A DNA stretch of 64,000 nucleotides from Streptomyces sp. TSRI0107. Lineage in GTDB: Bacteria; Actinomycetota; Actinomycetes; Streptomycetales; Streptomycetaceae. Each line of letters starts with the position of its first letter. Position 1 is the first letter of the stretch. The translations under genes and the position numbers were made by a program. Of the stretch, positions 49,656 through 59,821 are shown in pieces. The stretch is from assembly GCF_001905845.1 (NCBI RefSeq), contig NZ_LIVZ01000001.1, positions 186,001 through 250,000 of the forward strand, in the 5' to 3' direction. Under the pieces are notes generated by a model that saw nothing but the letters and a program-made list of their open reading frames with translations, had not been told where the DNA came from and made no database searches.

Positions 49656-51095
49656 TCACGCCGTCCGCTGCGCCCCCGCGTGGCGCTCCAGGAACTCCGA
49701 CACCCCCGACGCCCGCCGGTGCGGCCCCAGCAACCGGGCCGTGCCCGCCAGCATCGTCTGCACCCGCGACGACTGCACCTGGTCCAGCAGATCGAGCACC
49801 CGCATCCCCGCCGCCGCGGCCTCGTCCGGCCGCCCCCCGCGCGCGAGGTCGTCGGCCAGCTCGGCGGTGTACAGCGCGATGTTGCGGGTGAAGTGCGGGT
49901 CCTGCAGCTTCGCGGCCCGGCCCGCGTGCCGCGCGGCCCGCTGCCAGTCGCCCAGTGTCGACCAGCACTGTGCCTCGAGCCCTTCCAGCTCGGCCTCGCC
50001 GTAGAAGCTCATCCACTCGGGGTCGGCGTCCGAGGGGCCTCGTCCGAAGAGGGCCTGCGCGCGCGTGAGGGCCTGTTCGCAGCCCGCGCGGTCCGCGAGC
50101 CCCGCCCAGCCGCCCGCCTCGCGCAGTGCGAGCAGCGACATCAGCCGGGCCGAGCCGAGGGGGCGCGCGATGCGCTGCGCGGCCTGCGCGGCGCGCACCG
50201 CCTCCCGGGGGCGCCCGGCGTCGCGCGCGAGGAAGGCCGTGTTGCAGAAGGCGTGGGCCTCCAGCGCGTCGTCGCCGGTCATCCGCGCGGTGGCGAGCGC
50301 TTCGGCGTAGTGGGAGCGCGCGTCGTCGTACCGCCCGGAGTCGTGCGCCAGCCAGCCCACGGAGATGGCCAGTTCACCGGCGCCGGAGTGCAGCCGGTCG
50401 GCGGTCGCCTGCCGGGTCGTGCCGGCGTCCAGCAGCGCGTAGGCGGCGCGCAGGGGGGCCGCCGCGCGCCGGTAGAGGCCGTCCGCGCCGTGCCGGTCGT
50501 CGAGCAGCCGGATCCGGCGTACGGCGTCTTCCAGGGCGCTCGCCTCGCTCGCCCCGACGCGGCGGACGGGGCGTTGTGCCGCCTGCGCGTCGAACGCGAG
50601 CCCGAAGGGGCCCAGCGAGGCGGCGGCCACGGTGGCGCCTCCGCCCGTCATGAATGCGCGACGCAGCACGTCGCTCTCCTCGTAGTTGATGTGCGTGTCG
50701 TACGGATCCTGCGTGTCATACGGCTCGTACGCCCCGCGTGTCTCACCGCTGGTGTCCGCCGGGGCCGGATCGTGCACGGGGGGCGTGTCGGCGGCGCGCG
50801 CCCCGCGTCCGCGTACGGACGAGCGGGGCGCGAACCCCAGATCGGTGAGCGTGCGGCCGGGGAACATGTGCAGGAACACCCGCTCGTACGCGTAGTTGGG
50901 GCAGCGGATCTCGCCCGCTTCCACCCGGCCGATGTAGCGCGCGTCACAGCTGACCCGCTCGCCGATCTCCCGCGCGGCCCGCCGGACCGCCGCGGCGAAC
51001 TCGGCGGGCGAACGCCGTCCGCGCAACTGCCGGAAGGCGGTGTTCGGCCGCGGGGGCCGACTGGGCTGAGACGAGGTCACCGTTGACGACGCCAT
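49656..51095 (-). CDS. TPR-containing regulator, NsdA-like
   Basis: 479 aa from ATG 51095. N-terminal HTH-like region (RRSPAEFAAAVRRAAREIGERVSCDARYIGRVEAGEI and CPNYAYERVFLHMFPG), a linker with PYDTQDPYDTHINYEE, a short hydrophobic stretch (TVAAASLGPFGLAFDA), then TPR helices (YDDARSHYAEALATARMTGD, GRPREAVRAAQAAQRI). This layout is that of the Streptomyces NsdA family, which includes repressors of development and antibiotic production. Assignment as a paralogue is by resemblance. Confidence 0.82.
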   Translation of the reverse strand: MASSTVTSSQPSRPPRPNTAFRQLRGRRSPAEFAAAVRRAAREIGERVSCDARYIGRVEAGEIRCPNYAYERVFLHMFPGRTLTDLGFAPRSSVRGRGARAADTPPVHDPAPADTSGETRGAYEPYDTQDPYDTHINYEESDVLRRAFMTGGGATVAAASLGPFGLAFDAQAAQRPVRRVGASEASALEDAVRRIRLLDDRHGADGLYRRAAAPLRAAYALLDAGTTRQATADRLHSGAGELAISVGWLAHDSGRYDDARSHYAEALATARMTGDDALEAHAFCNTAFLARDAGRPREAVRAAQAAQRIARPLGSARLMSLLALREAGGWAGLADRAGCEQALTRAQALFGRGPSDADPEWMSFYGEAELEGLEAQCWSTLGDWQRAARHAGRAAKLQDPHFTRNIALYTAELADDLARGGRPDEAAAAGMRVLDLLDQVQSSRVQTMLAGTARLLGPHRRASGVSEFLERHAGAQRTA

Positions 51096-51402
51096 GGCCG
51101 GGTCCTCTCGTGCGAACCGTCGAACCATGCCGGACGCCGGGCGAGTTGACCCGAGTTTGACCCATGTGACGTATGTCTGGCTTTATCGGTGTCAGGCCCT
51201 GTTTCCGGCGGGCAAGAACGTACCTGCTGTTACGGCTTCGGCACGCAGTGTTTAGCTACAAACCGGATATGTCATCCGCGATCTGCCATGAACTGCCATC
51301 CTTTGCGGCGCACTTCCGCCGTAGCCGTTGACGCCGCCGCGCGTTGAGCACGACGGACCGGGAGCCGCCCGACTCCCGACCCGCTCGCCCAAGGAGGATT
51401 CC
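51096..51402. other. Divergent promoter region
   Basis: 307 bp between the NsdA-like regulator and the 153-aa hypothetical gene. It holds the GAGTTGACCC direct repeats near the regulator and an AT-rich stretch at 51249-51276 (TTTAGCTACAAACCGGATAT) that may contain promoter elements. No gene is seen. Confidence 0.4.
51142..51163. promoter_or_regulatory. Tandem GAGTTGACCC / GAGTTTGACCC direct repeat
   Basis: Two 10-11-bp direct repeats lie 47 bp upstream of the NsdA-like start, next to GTGACGTATG. Candidate regulator-binding site. No -10 box is obvious. Confidence 0.4.
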
Positions 51403-51864
51403 GTGGTGGAGGCCGGGATGGAGACCAGCCAGAGAATCGATCCTCGTACGCCGCCGCCCGCGCCGCACACCGCGTGGGACCTCGTGACGGTGCCGGCCCG
51501 GCAGGGGCTGGAGGCGGTCGACATCCTGCGACGCGGTGACGGCGACGGAGTGGGCCCCGTCCTGCACGACGACGACGGCGACACCCTCGGCTTCCTGGTG
51601 CCGCCGGGCACCGCGGCCGGCTGGGACGTACCGGGCAGCACCTGCACCGAGACGAACGGCCGCGGCCTCGTCCTCGCCCCCGAACCGCCGGCCGCGGGCA
51701 CGGCCGGCGCGGGGAGCGTCGCAGCCCGGGCCGCCGCGGGCGCCGACTGCACCTGCTGGCTCCTCCCGCCCGGTGAGGCCGACCTCGCGACCGACCCCGT
51801 GGTGCTGCGCCGGGCCCTGGGCGAGGCGGCCCGGATGATCGAGGCCGCGGACAGCTGCCGCTGA
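51403..51864 (+). CDS. Conserved-looking hypothetical protein
   Basis: 153 aa from GTG 51403 (AAGGAGG upstream; GTG 51406 fits equally). The segments AWDLVTVPARQGLEAVDILRRG, GPVLHDDDGDTLGFLVPPGTAAGWDVPGSTC and CWLLPPGEADLATDPVVLRRALGEAARMIEAAD form a compact domain that I recall only as an unnamed Streptomyces family. An Ala/Gly-rich insertion sits in the middle. Soluble, no motif. Possible regulatory partner of the divergent NsdA-like gene; inference. Confidence 0.75.
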   Translation: MVEAGMETSQRIDPRTPPPAPHTAWDLVTVPARQGLEAVDILRRGDGDGVGPVLHDDDGDTLGFLVPPGTAAGWDVPGSTCTETNGRGLVLAPEPPAAGTAGAGSVAARAAAGADCTCWLLPPGEADLATDPVVLRRALGEAARMIEAADSCR

Positions 51865-51923
51865 GCGGCCGGACCGGCGGGCGGGGCCTGACGGCCGCCT
51901 GCGCTGATCCCGCCGTACCGCCC

Positions 51924-51929
51924 GATAAT
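51924..51929 (+). promoter_or_regulatory. -10 box of a probable leaderless transcript
   Basis: GATAAT six bases before ATG 51936 places the transcript start on the initiation codon; no Shine-Dalgarno sequence is present. Confidence 0.45.
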
Positions 51930-51935
51930 GGGTTG

Positions 51936-52805
51936 ATGGGAAAGTCCAGGAACCCCCGGCGCGCGTCGGCCGCCGCCGACGCCGTCGTCGAGACCGTCGA
52001 CGGCGGGCTCGCGCAGCTGATACCCGACCGCGACCGGGCGCGGGCCTGGACGCTGCTGATCGACGGGGCGCCGCAGTCGCACGTCGACCTGGACGACCCG
52101 GCGTACCTGTCGTTCGAGTACCAGCGGCGGCTCGGCCATGTCATCGACCTCGCCGCCCCGCCCGGCAAGCCGCTGACCGCCGTCCATCTCGGCGGCGGCG
52201 CCTTCACGCTGGCCCGTTACGTCGCCGCCACCCGCCCCCGCTCCACCCAGCAGGTCGTCGAGAAGGACGCGCCGCTCGTCCAACTGGTCCGGCGGGAGCT
52301 GCCCTTGGCGCCGAACGCCCGCATCCGGGTGCGGTCGACGGACGCCCGGGAAGGCCTCGCCAAGGTGCCGGACGGCTGGGCCGACCTGATCGTCGCCGAT
52401 GTGTTCAGCGGCGCCCGCACGCCGGCCCACCTGACCTCGACGGAATTCCTGGACGAGGTCCGCAGGGCCCTGAAGCCCGGCGGCCTCTACGCCGCCAACC
52501 TGGCCGACGGCCCGCCGCTCGCCCACCTGCGCGGCCAGATCGCCACCGCGGCCGCCCGGTTCGCCGAACTCGCGCTGGTCGCCGACCCTGCCGTACTGCG
52601 CGGCAAACGGTTCGGCAACGCCGTCCTCGTCGCCTCCGACCTGCCCCTGCCGGTCGCCGAACTGACCCGCCGCGCGGCCTCCGACCCGCACCCCGCGCGG
52701 GTCGAGCACGGCCGGACGCTCACCGACTTCACCGGCGGGGCCCTCCCGGTCACGGACGCGGCGGCGGTCGCCTCGCCCGCGCCCCCGGCCTCCGTGTTCC
52801 GCTGA
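51936..52805 (+). CDS. Spermidine synthase-like class I SAM methyltransferase-fold protein
   Basis: 289 aa. The Rossmann core has LTAVHLGGGAFTLARYVAATRP, QQVVEKDAPLVQLVRREL, DGWADLIVADVFSGARTPAHL and LKPGGLYAANLADGP, in the manner of the spermidine synthase family (SpeE-like). The GGG in place of GGGDG and the lack of the usual gate-keeping residues make polyamine synthesis uncertain. There is no ribosome-binding site: GATAAT (51924-51929) ends six bases before ATG 51936, which suggests a leaderless mRNA. Confidence 0.82.
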   Translation: MGKSRNPRRASAAADAVVETVDGGLAQLIPDRDRARAWTLLIDGAPQSHVDLDDPAYLSFEYQRRLGHVIDLAAPPGKPLTAVHLGGGAFTLARYVAATRPRSTQQVVEKDAPLVQLVRRELPLAPNARIRVRSTDAREGLAKVPDGWADLIVADVFSGARTPAHLTSTEFLDEVRRALKPGGLYAANLADGPPLAHLRGQIATAAARFAELALVADPAVLRGKRFGNAVLVASDLPLPVAELTRRAASDPHPARVEHGRTLTDFTGGALPVTDAAAVASPAPPASVFR

Positions 52806-52826
52806 CGGACCGGCCTCCCACGAGGC

Positions 52827-53363
52827 TCAGTACGTGCCGATCTCCACCCGCGGCGGGCCGTCGTGCCAGGTGCAGAACACCGAGACCCGGTCCGCGCCGG
52901 AGGTGAACTCCACCCGGATCCACGTCTCCGTCTTCCACACCTGCATCGACCAGCCGGCCCCCGGCGTCGCCGTCACCAGCGTCGCGGAGCGCTCACCCAG
53001 GTCGAAGACGGCCCTGCCGCCCTCGGTGGTGTAGCTGCGGACCCGCCCGGAGGCGGTGGCGGACGGCGAGGGGGACGCGCTCGGGCGGGCCGTCGGGGTG
53101 CGGGAGGGCGCCGGGTCCGGCGCGGGGGCGGTCGACGAGCCGGTGCTCCGCGACGGCTCCGGGCGACGGGTGCTCGCCGAGGTGGCCAGGGGCTTGTCCG
53201 ACGCGGGGGTCGTCTCGGCCGAGACGACCGGCAGGGCACGCGGCGGGTCGTACGCCGTGCCCGCCATCACCGAGTGGACGCCCCACCACGACAGCGTGGT
53301 CGCCGCGCCGGTGGCGAGCGACCAGGCCAGTACGTGTACGACTCCTCTGAGCATCGCGGCCAT
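52827..53363 (-). CDS. Membrane-anchored or secreted hypothetical protein
   Basis: 178 aa from ATG 53363 (ATG 53354 is possible; neither has a clear ribosome-binding site). One membrane segment (VVHVLAWSLATGAATTLSWW) is followed by a Ser/Pro/Thr-rich linker and an 80-residue beta-rich domain (SYTTEGGRAVFDLGERSATLVTATPGAGWSMQVWKTETWIRVEFTS in segments). I know the type as an unnamed Streptomyces family. It is divergent from the response-regulator gene and may be an envelope protein under its control; inference. Confidence 0.75.
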   Translation of the reverse strand: MAAMLRGVVHVLAWSLATGAATTLSWWGVHSVMAGTAYDPPRALPVVSAETTPASDKPLATSASTRRPEPSRSTGSSTAPAPDPAPSRTPTARPSASPSPSATASGRVRSYTTEGGRAVFDLGERSATLVTATPGAGWSMQVWKTETWIRVEFTSGADRVSVFCTWHDGPPRVEIGTY

Positions 53364-53492
53364 ACTGCACCACGACCGCCACCCCTGTCCCACCGGTCAC
53401 CGCAGTCACGAGGCGTCAGGGGGTTTTCCACAGCGCGTCAGTTGTCCACAGGCGCCGGACCGGTCCCGCTCGCATGGCGTACGGTGCGGCGC

Positions 53493-54212
53493 ATGGCAAG
53501 TGTGCTCGTGGTCGAGGACGACCAGTTCGTACGCTCCGCGCTCATCCGGCATCTCACCGACGCCGCACACACCGTGCGCAGTGTCGGGACCGCGCTGGAG
53601 GCGCTGCGCGAGGTCGCCCATCACCGATTCGACGTGGTCATCCTGGACCTCGGACTGCCCGACCTGGACGGGTCCGAGGCCCTGAAGATGCTGCGCGGCC
53701 TCACCGACGTCCCTGTGATCATCGCCACCGCCCGCGACGACGAGACGGAGATCGTGCGGCTGCTCAACGCGGGCGCGGACGACTACCTGACCAAGCCGTT
53801 CTCCGTCGAGCACCTGTCCGCGCGGATCGCCGCCGTACTGCGCCGCTCCCGCGCCGCCACGGGCGAGACCCCGCCGTCCCCGGTGCTCCGGGTCGGCGGA
53901 CTGACCGTCGACCCGCTGCGCCGCCAGGCCGAACTCGACGGCGTGCGGCTCGACCTGACCCGCCGTGAGTTCGACCTGCTCGCCTTCCTGGCCGGCCGGC
54001 CCGGGGTGGTCGTCTCCCGCCGGGAACTGCTCGCCGAGGTCTGGCAGCAGTCCTACGGCGACGACCAGACCATCGACGTCCACCTGTCCTGGCTGCGCCG
54101 CAAGCTCGGCGAGACGGCCGCCCGGCCCCGCTATCTGCACACCCTGCGCGGCGTCGGCGTGAAGCTCGAACCCCCGGCCGTGGAGCCGCCGGTCATGGAG
54201 CCGTCCCGATGA
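53493..54212 (+). CDS. OmpR/PhoB-type response regulator
   Basis: 239 aa. The receiver domain has Asp9/Asp10, phosphoacceptor Asp52 (VVILDLGLPDLDG) and Lys101 (YLTKPF). The C-terminal winged helix shows RLDLTRREFDLLAFLAGRPGVVVSRRELLAEVW and DQTIDVHLSWLRRKLGE. The absent ribosome-binding site with TACGGT seven bases before the ATG suggests leaderless expression. The histidine kinase gene overlaps its stop. Confidence 0.92.
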   Translation: MASVLVVEDDQFVRSALIRHLTDAAHTVRSVGTALEALREVAHHRFDVVILDLGLPDLDGSEALKMLRGLTDVPVIIATARDDETEIVRLLNAGADDYLTKPFSVEHLSARIAAVLRRSRAATGETPPSPVLRVGGLTVDPLRRQAELDGVRLDLTRREFDLLAFLAGRPGVVVSRRELLAEVWQQSYGDDQTIDVHLSWLRRKLGETAARPRYLHTLRGVGVKLEPPAVEPPVMEPSR

Positions 54213-55618
54213 GGTGGGCGCTGGTCAAGGTGTCGCTCGCCGTCACCGCGATGGTCGTCGTGGCCTTCGCCGTGCCGCTCGGGCTCGTCATCAGGGAGAT
54301 GGCCCGCGACCGCGCCTTCTCTGACGCGGAGCGCGACGCCGCCGAGATCGCCCCCGCGCTGTCCATCACCACCGACCGCGCCCAGCTCGAACGCGTCGTC
54401 GCCTCCGCCGGCTCCGACGCCGGGATCGCCGTGCACATACCGGCGGCCGACGGCAGCGCCCCCGTCGAGATCGGGCGGCAGCGGGCCGCCGACGCGGACA
54501 TCAGCACCACCCGCGACCTGGGCCGGGCCTCCACCGCGGACGTGTCCGGCGGATCCGCGCTGCTCCAGCCGGTCGCGCTCAGCTCCGGGAAGTTCGCCGT
54601 CGTCGAGGTGTACATCCCCGACACGGCGGTCACCAAGGGCGTCGGCACCGCCTGGGCGGTGCTCGCCGGGGTCGGCCTCGCGCTGATCGTCGGCTCCGTC
54701 GCGGTCGCCGACCGGCTGGGCGTGCGGATGGTGCAGCCCGCGCAGCGCCTGGTCGAGGGGGCGCGCGAGCTGGGCGACGGCAAGCTGGGCGCCCGGGTCC
54801 CGGAGGAGGGGCCGACCGAACTGCGGCTCGCCGCGGTCGCGTTCAACTCGATGGCCGACCAGGTCGTCCAGCTCCTGGCCAACGAGCGGGAGCTGGCGGC
54901 CGACCTCTCGCACCGGCTGCGCACCCCGCTGACCGTGCTGCGCCTCAACACGGCCTCGCTCGGCGACGGCGCGGCGGCCGAGCAGACCCGGGCCGCCGTG
55001 GCCCAGCTGGAGCGTGAGGTCGACACCATCATCCGCACCGCCCGCGAGGCCAAGCCGCAGACCGCCGCGGCCGGTCCGGGCGCCGGATGCGACGCGGCGG
55101 AGGTGGTGCGCGAGCGGATGGCGTTCTGGTCGGCGCTCGCCGAGGACGAGGGCCGCAAGGTGCGGCTGGCCGGCGTGGACCGGCCGGTGCGCATACCCGT
55201 CGCCCGGGCCGACCTCGCCGCCGCGCTGGACGCCTTGCTCGGCAACGTCTTCCGGCACACCCCGGAAGGCACCGCCTTCGCGGTCGACGTGCACAACGGC
55301 GAGGACGCGGTGATCGTCCTGGTCTCGGACGCGGGCCCCGGCATACCCGACCCCGAGGCGGCGATGGCGCGCGGCCGGGGCTCCGGCAGCGACGGCTCGA
55401 CCGGCCTCGGGCTGGACATCGTGCGCCGGCTCGCCGAGTCCACCGGCGGTGACGTGCGGATCGGCTCCTCGGTGCTCGGCGGCACGGAGGTGCGGATCTG
55501 GATCCAGCTGGACGGGCGGGAGCCGGGGCCGTCGCGGCGGGGTCACCGAGGGGCCGTACGACGGCGCAGACCGGGCAGGACGGCCGTCGGCTTTAACCGG
55601 TCCCGATCCCTTCCTTAA
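54209..55618 (+). CDS. Sensor histidine kinase
   Basis: 469 aa; ATGA overlap with the response regulator. Two membrane helices (about 8-28 and 147-166) flank a small extracytoplasmic sensor of about 115 residues; then HAMP (RMVQPAQRLVEGARELGDGKLGARVPEEG), a DHp domain with His235 (LAADLSHRLRTPLTVL) and a HATPase domain with N-box LLGNVFRHTPEGTAF, VSDAGPGIPD and GSTGLGLDIVRRLAE. The last 40 residues are Arg-rich and unusual. It signals to the adjacent regulator; stimulus unknown. The chitinase gene lies 116 bp downstream on the same strand. Confidence 0.92.
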   Translation: MRWALVKVSLAVTAMVVVAFAVPLGLVIREMARDRAFSDAERDAAEIAPALSITTDRAQLERVVASAGSDAGIAVHIPAADGSAPVEIGRQRAADADISTTRDLGRASTADVSGGSALLQPVALSSGKFAVVEVYIPDTAVTKGVGTAWAVLAGVGLALIVGSVAVADRLGVRMVQPAQRLVEGARELGDGKLGARVPEEGPTELRLAAVAFNSMADQVVQLLANERELAADLSHRLRTPLTVLRLNTASLGDGAAAEQTRAAVAQLEREVDTIIRTAREAKPQTAAAGPGAGCDAAEVVRERMAFWSALAEDEGRKVRLAGVDRPVRIPVARADLAAALDALLGNVFRHTPEGTAFAVDVHNGEDAVIVLVSDAGPGIPDPEAAMARGRGSGSDGSTGLGLDIVRRLAESTGGDVRIGSSVLGGTEVRIWIQLDGREPGPSRRGHRGAVRRRRPGRTAVGFNRSRSLP

Positions 55619-55734
55619 GCGCACCCTAAGATCCGCAACCTCGGTCCGGATCAGGCGATTTGCCGGATTCCGGATCGCTAGCGTGCTGCCGCACCCGACC
55701 ACGCAACCCCGTGAACAGTTAAGGCAGGCACGCG

Positions 55735-57207
55735 ATGAGCACGCACCGGCGCAGGATCAGCGGCAGGAACAAGGCGATCGGGGGCGTGGTCGCGGCGGCC
55801 GTGGTGGGCGGCGGGGCCGTCCTGTTCACCGGCACCGCGCAGGCGGCCGGCGTCGGCGCCGCGTACACGAGGACCAGCGACTGGTCGACGGGCTACACCG
55901 CGCAGTACGTCGTCACCAACGACAGCGGCAAGGCGAAGGCCGACTGGACCCTGGAGTTCGACCTGCCCGCCGGGTCGAAGCTCGGCTCGCTGTGGAACGG
56001 CGAGTCCAGCGTCAGCGGCCGGCACATCACCGTGAAGCCCCCGAAGTGGGACGCGGACGGCTTGGCCGTCGGCGAGTCCGTCACCGTGGGCTTCGTCGTC
56101 AACGGCTCGGGGGACCCGACCGGTTGCCGCATCGACGGCACGAAGTGTTCCGCCGACGGCGGTGCCACCCCGGAGCCGACCGGCCGCCCCACCCAGTCCC
56201 CGACACCCACCGCGACACCGTCCCAGAGCCCCTCCCAGACCCCGGCCCCCACCTCGACCCCGACGCCCACCGCCACCCCTAAGCCCTCGGAGAGCACCGG
56301 CACCGGCAGCCCCGCCACCGCCGGCTTCGCCCCGTACGTCGACACCTCCCTCTACCCGGCCTTCGACCTGCTCGCCGCCGCCGCCGCCACCGGCGTGAAG
56401 GACTACAACCTCGCCTTCGTCACCGACGGGGGCGGCTGCACCCCGAAGTGGGGCGGTGTCACCGACCTGGCGAACGACGCGGTGGCCGCGCAGATCGGCG
56501 CGCTGCGCGCCAAGGGCGGCGACGTCCGGGTCTCCTTCGGCGGCGCGGCCGGCTCCGAGCTGGCCACCGCCTGCTCCTCGGCGGACGCGCTGGCGGCGGC
56601 GTACGGCAAGGTCGTGGACGCCTACGCGCTCACCAAGGTCGACTTCGACGTCGAGGGCGGCGCGCTGCCCAACGCGGCCGCCAACACCCGCCGCGCGCAG
56701 GCCATCGCCAAGCTCCAGAAGCAGCACCCGGACCTGGACGTCTCCTTCACCCTCCCGGTCATGCCCGAGGGCCTGACCCAGGACGGCGTGAACCTGCTCG
56801 CCGACGCCAAGAAGAACGGCGTCGGGATCGACACCGTCAACATCATGGCGATGGACTACGGCCCGGCGTACAGCGGCGACATGGGCACCTACGCCGAGCA
56901 GGCCGCCACCGCCACCCAGGCCCAGATCAAGAGCGTCCTCGGCCTGTCCGACAGCGCCGCGTGGAAGACGGTCGCGGTCACCCCGATGATCGGTGTGAAC
57001 GACGTGACCTCCGAGATCTTCAAGGTCGACGACGCCGCGCAGCTGGTGGACTTCGCCAAGGCCAAGGGCCTCGGCTGGCTGTCGATGTGGTCCGGCACCC
57101 GCGACAAGCAGTGCGCAGGCGGCGCGCAGAACCACGCCGACGCCACGTGCAGCTCCATCGTGCAGGAGAAGTACGCCTTCACGAAGGCGTTCGCCGCCTA
57201 CAAGTAA
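55735..57207 (+). CDS. GH18 chitinase with N-terminal CBM2
   Basis: 490 aa. Signal peptide ending GTAQA; a CBM2-type domain (about residues 42-138: YTRTSDWSTGYTAQYVVTNDSGKAKADWTLEFDLPAG in segments, with Trp and a Cys pair); a Thr/Pro/Ser linker (TPTATPSQSPSQTPAPTST); and a GH18 barrel with the catalytic motif KVDFDVEGG (Glu as acid) and NIMAMDYGP. It cleaves chitin outside the cell. The catalytic domain belongs to the small-barrel branch (ChiA-type from Bacillus/Streptomyces). No DasR site is visible in the 116-bp upstream gap. Confidence 0.9.
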   Translation: MSTHRRRISGRNKAIGGVVAAAVVGGGAVLFTGTAQAAGVGAAYTRTSDWSTGYTAQYVVTNDSGKAKADWTLEFDLPAGSKLGSLWNGESSVSGRHITVKPPKWDADGLAVGESVTVGFVVNGSGDPTGCRIDGTKCSADGGATPEPTGRPTQSPTPTATPSQSPSQTPAPTSTPTPTATPKPSESTGTGSPATAGFAPYVDTSLYPAFDLLAAAAATGVKDYNLAFVTDGGGCTPKWGGVTDLANDAVAAQIGALRAKGGDVRVSFGGAAGSELATACSSADALAAAYGKVVDAYALTKVDFDVEGGALPNAAANTRRAQAIAKLQKQHPDLDVSFTLPVMPEGLTQDGVNLLADAKKNGVGIDTVNIMAMDYGPAYSGDMGTYAEQAATATQAQIKSVLGLSDSAAWKTVAVTPMIGVNDVTSEIFKVDDAAQLVDFAKAKGLGWLSMWSGTRDKQCAGGAQNHADATCSSIVQEKYAFTKAFAAYK

Positions 57208-57273
57208 GCCCCGGCCTCCGGCCCCGGCCCCGGACCGCCGGCCCGGCAGCCGGCTCCGGCCCCCACGAGAAAC

Positions 57274-57309
57274 GCGGGGCGCGACACCCCCCACGGTGTC
57301 GCGCCCCGC
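57274..57309. terminator. Bidirectional terminator between chitinase and bglC
   Basis: Perfect 15-bp stem GCGGGGCGCGACACC / GGTGTCGCGCCCCGC with a 6-base loop between two convergent genes. Confidence 0.92.
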
Positions 57310-57332
57310 CCCCTTTCCCAAGGGTCCCCGGG

Positions 57333-58792
<1,460 letters not shown>

Positions 58793-58793
<1 letters not shown>

Positions 58794-58806
58794 GGAAGCG
58801 CTCCCA
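58793..58806. promoter_or_regulatory. CebR box overlapping the bglC start
   Basis: TGGAAGCGCTCCCA, one mismatch to the palindrome TGGGAGCGCTCCCA, shares its first base with the bglC start codon. Binding by CebR here would block initiation of transcription or elongation between cebG and bglC. Confidence 0.75.
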
Positions 58807-58904
58807 TTGGGGTCGTGGAGACCGACGTAGGAAAAGGTGAGGGAGAGGGGGAAGTGAAGAGGGGCCGAGGCTGCGGTGACCCGGCCCCCTGGGAGAAACG
58901 GGCG

Positions 58905-59810
58905 TCAGCCCTTGACCGCGCCCTGCATGATGCCGCCCACGATCTGCTTGCCGAAGATCGCGAAGACCAGCAGCAGCGGCAGCGTGCCGAGCAGCGCGCC
59001 CGCCATGATCAGGGACTGGTCGGGGGTGTAACCGCGGCCCAGGCCCGCCACGGCGACCTGCACCGTGGGATTGCCGGTCTGGGTCAGCACCAGGAACGGC
59101 CACAGGAAGTCGTTCCAGGTCTGCACGAACATCAGCATGCCCAGCACGGCCATCGCGGGCCGCGCCGCCGGGAACACCACGTGCCACACCACACGCCAGC
59201 TGCTCGCGCCGTCCATCCGGGCGGCCTCGATGATCTCGTCCGGCAGCGCCTGGATCAGGTACTGCCGCATGAAGAACACGCCGAACGCGCTCACCAGCGA
59301 CGGGAAGATCACCGCCTGGAGCTGATCGGTCCAGTCGAGCTTGGCGACCATCATGTACAGCGGGATCACGCTGAGCTGCGGCGGCACCATCATCGTGCCG
59401 ACGACGATCAGCATCAGGGCGTTGCGGCCCTTGAAGCGCAGCTTGGCGAAGGCGAAGCCGGCGATCGTCGACAGGAAGACGATGGTGACCGCGGAGATCC
59501 CGGCCACGATGGTGGTGTTGAGGAACGCCTCGCCCAGGTTGGCGTCGGTCCAGGCCAGTTCGAGGTTGTCGAAGAGGTTGGCGCCGAACCAGAGCGGCGG
59601 CGGGGTCTCGGCCAGCCGGTTGTTGTCGCGGGAGGCGGCGATCGCCGTCCACACCAGCGGGAACAGCGAGCCGATGGTGAACAGGGCGAGGATCACGTAC
59701 GCGACCGGGCCGGCGTGCATCTGCCCGCCCGCGCGCGCGGACCGGGGCCGGCGCGAGCGCTTCGGCTGCTCCTCGATGTCCGGATCCGGCTCAGTCAGTG
59801 TCGTCGTCAC
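58905..59810 (-). CDS. cebG: Cellobiose/cellotriose ABC permease
   Basis: 301 aa from GTG 59810 (AGGAGA eight bases before). Six membrane helices. The MalG-type EAA loop is EAARMDGASSWRVVWHVVFPAARPAMAVLGMLMF in segments. The basic N-terminal tail is cytoplasmic. It pairs with CebF to import cello-oligosaccharides released by cellulases; the ATPase MsiK is normally encoded elsewhere and none is in this cluster. Confidence 0.93.
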   Translation of the reverse strand: MTTTLTEPDPDIEEQPKRSRRPRSARAGGQMHAGPVAYVILALFTIGSLFPLVWTAIAASRDNNRLAETPPPLWFGANLFDNLELAWTDANLGEAFLNTTIVAGISAVTIVFLSTIAGFAFAKLRFKGRNALMLIVVGTMMVPPQLSVIPLYMMVAKLDWTDQLQAVIFPSLVSAFGVFFMRQYLIQALPDEIIEAARMDGASSWRVVWHVVFPAARPAMAVLGMLMFVQTWNDFLWPFLVLTQTGNPTVQVAVAGLGRGYTPDQSLIMAGALLGTLPLLLVFAIFGKQIVGGIMQGAVKG

Positions 59811-59821
59811 GGCCGGTTCTC

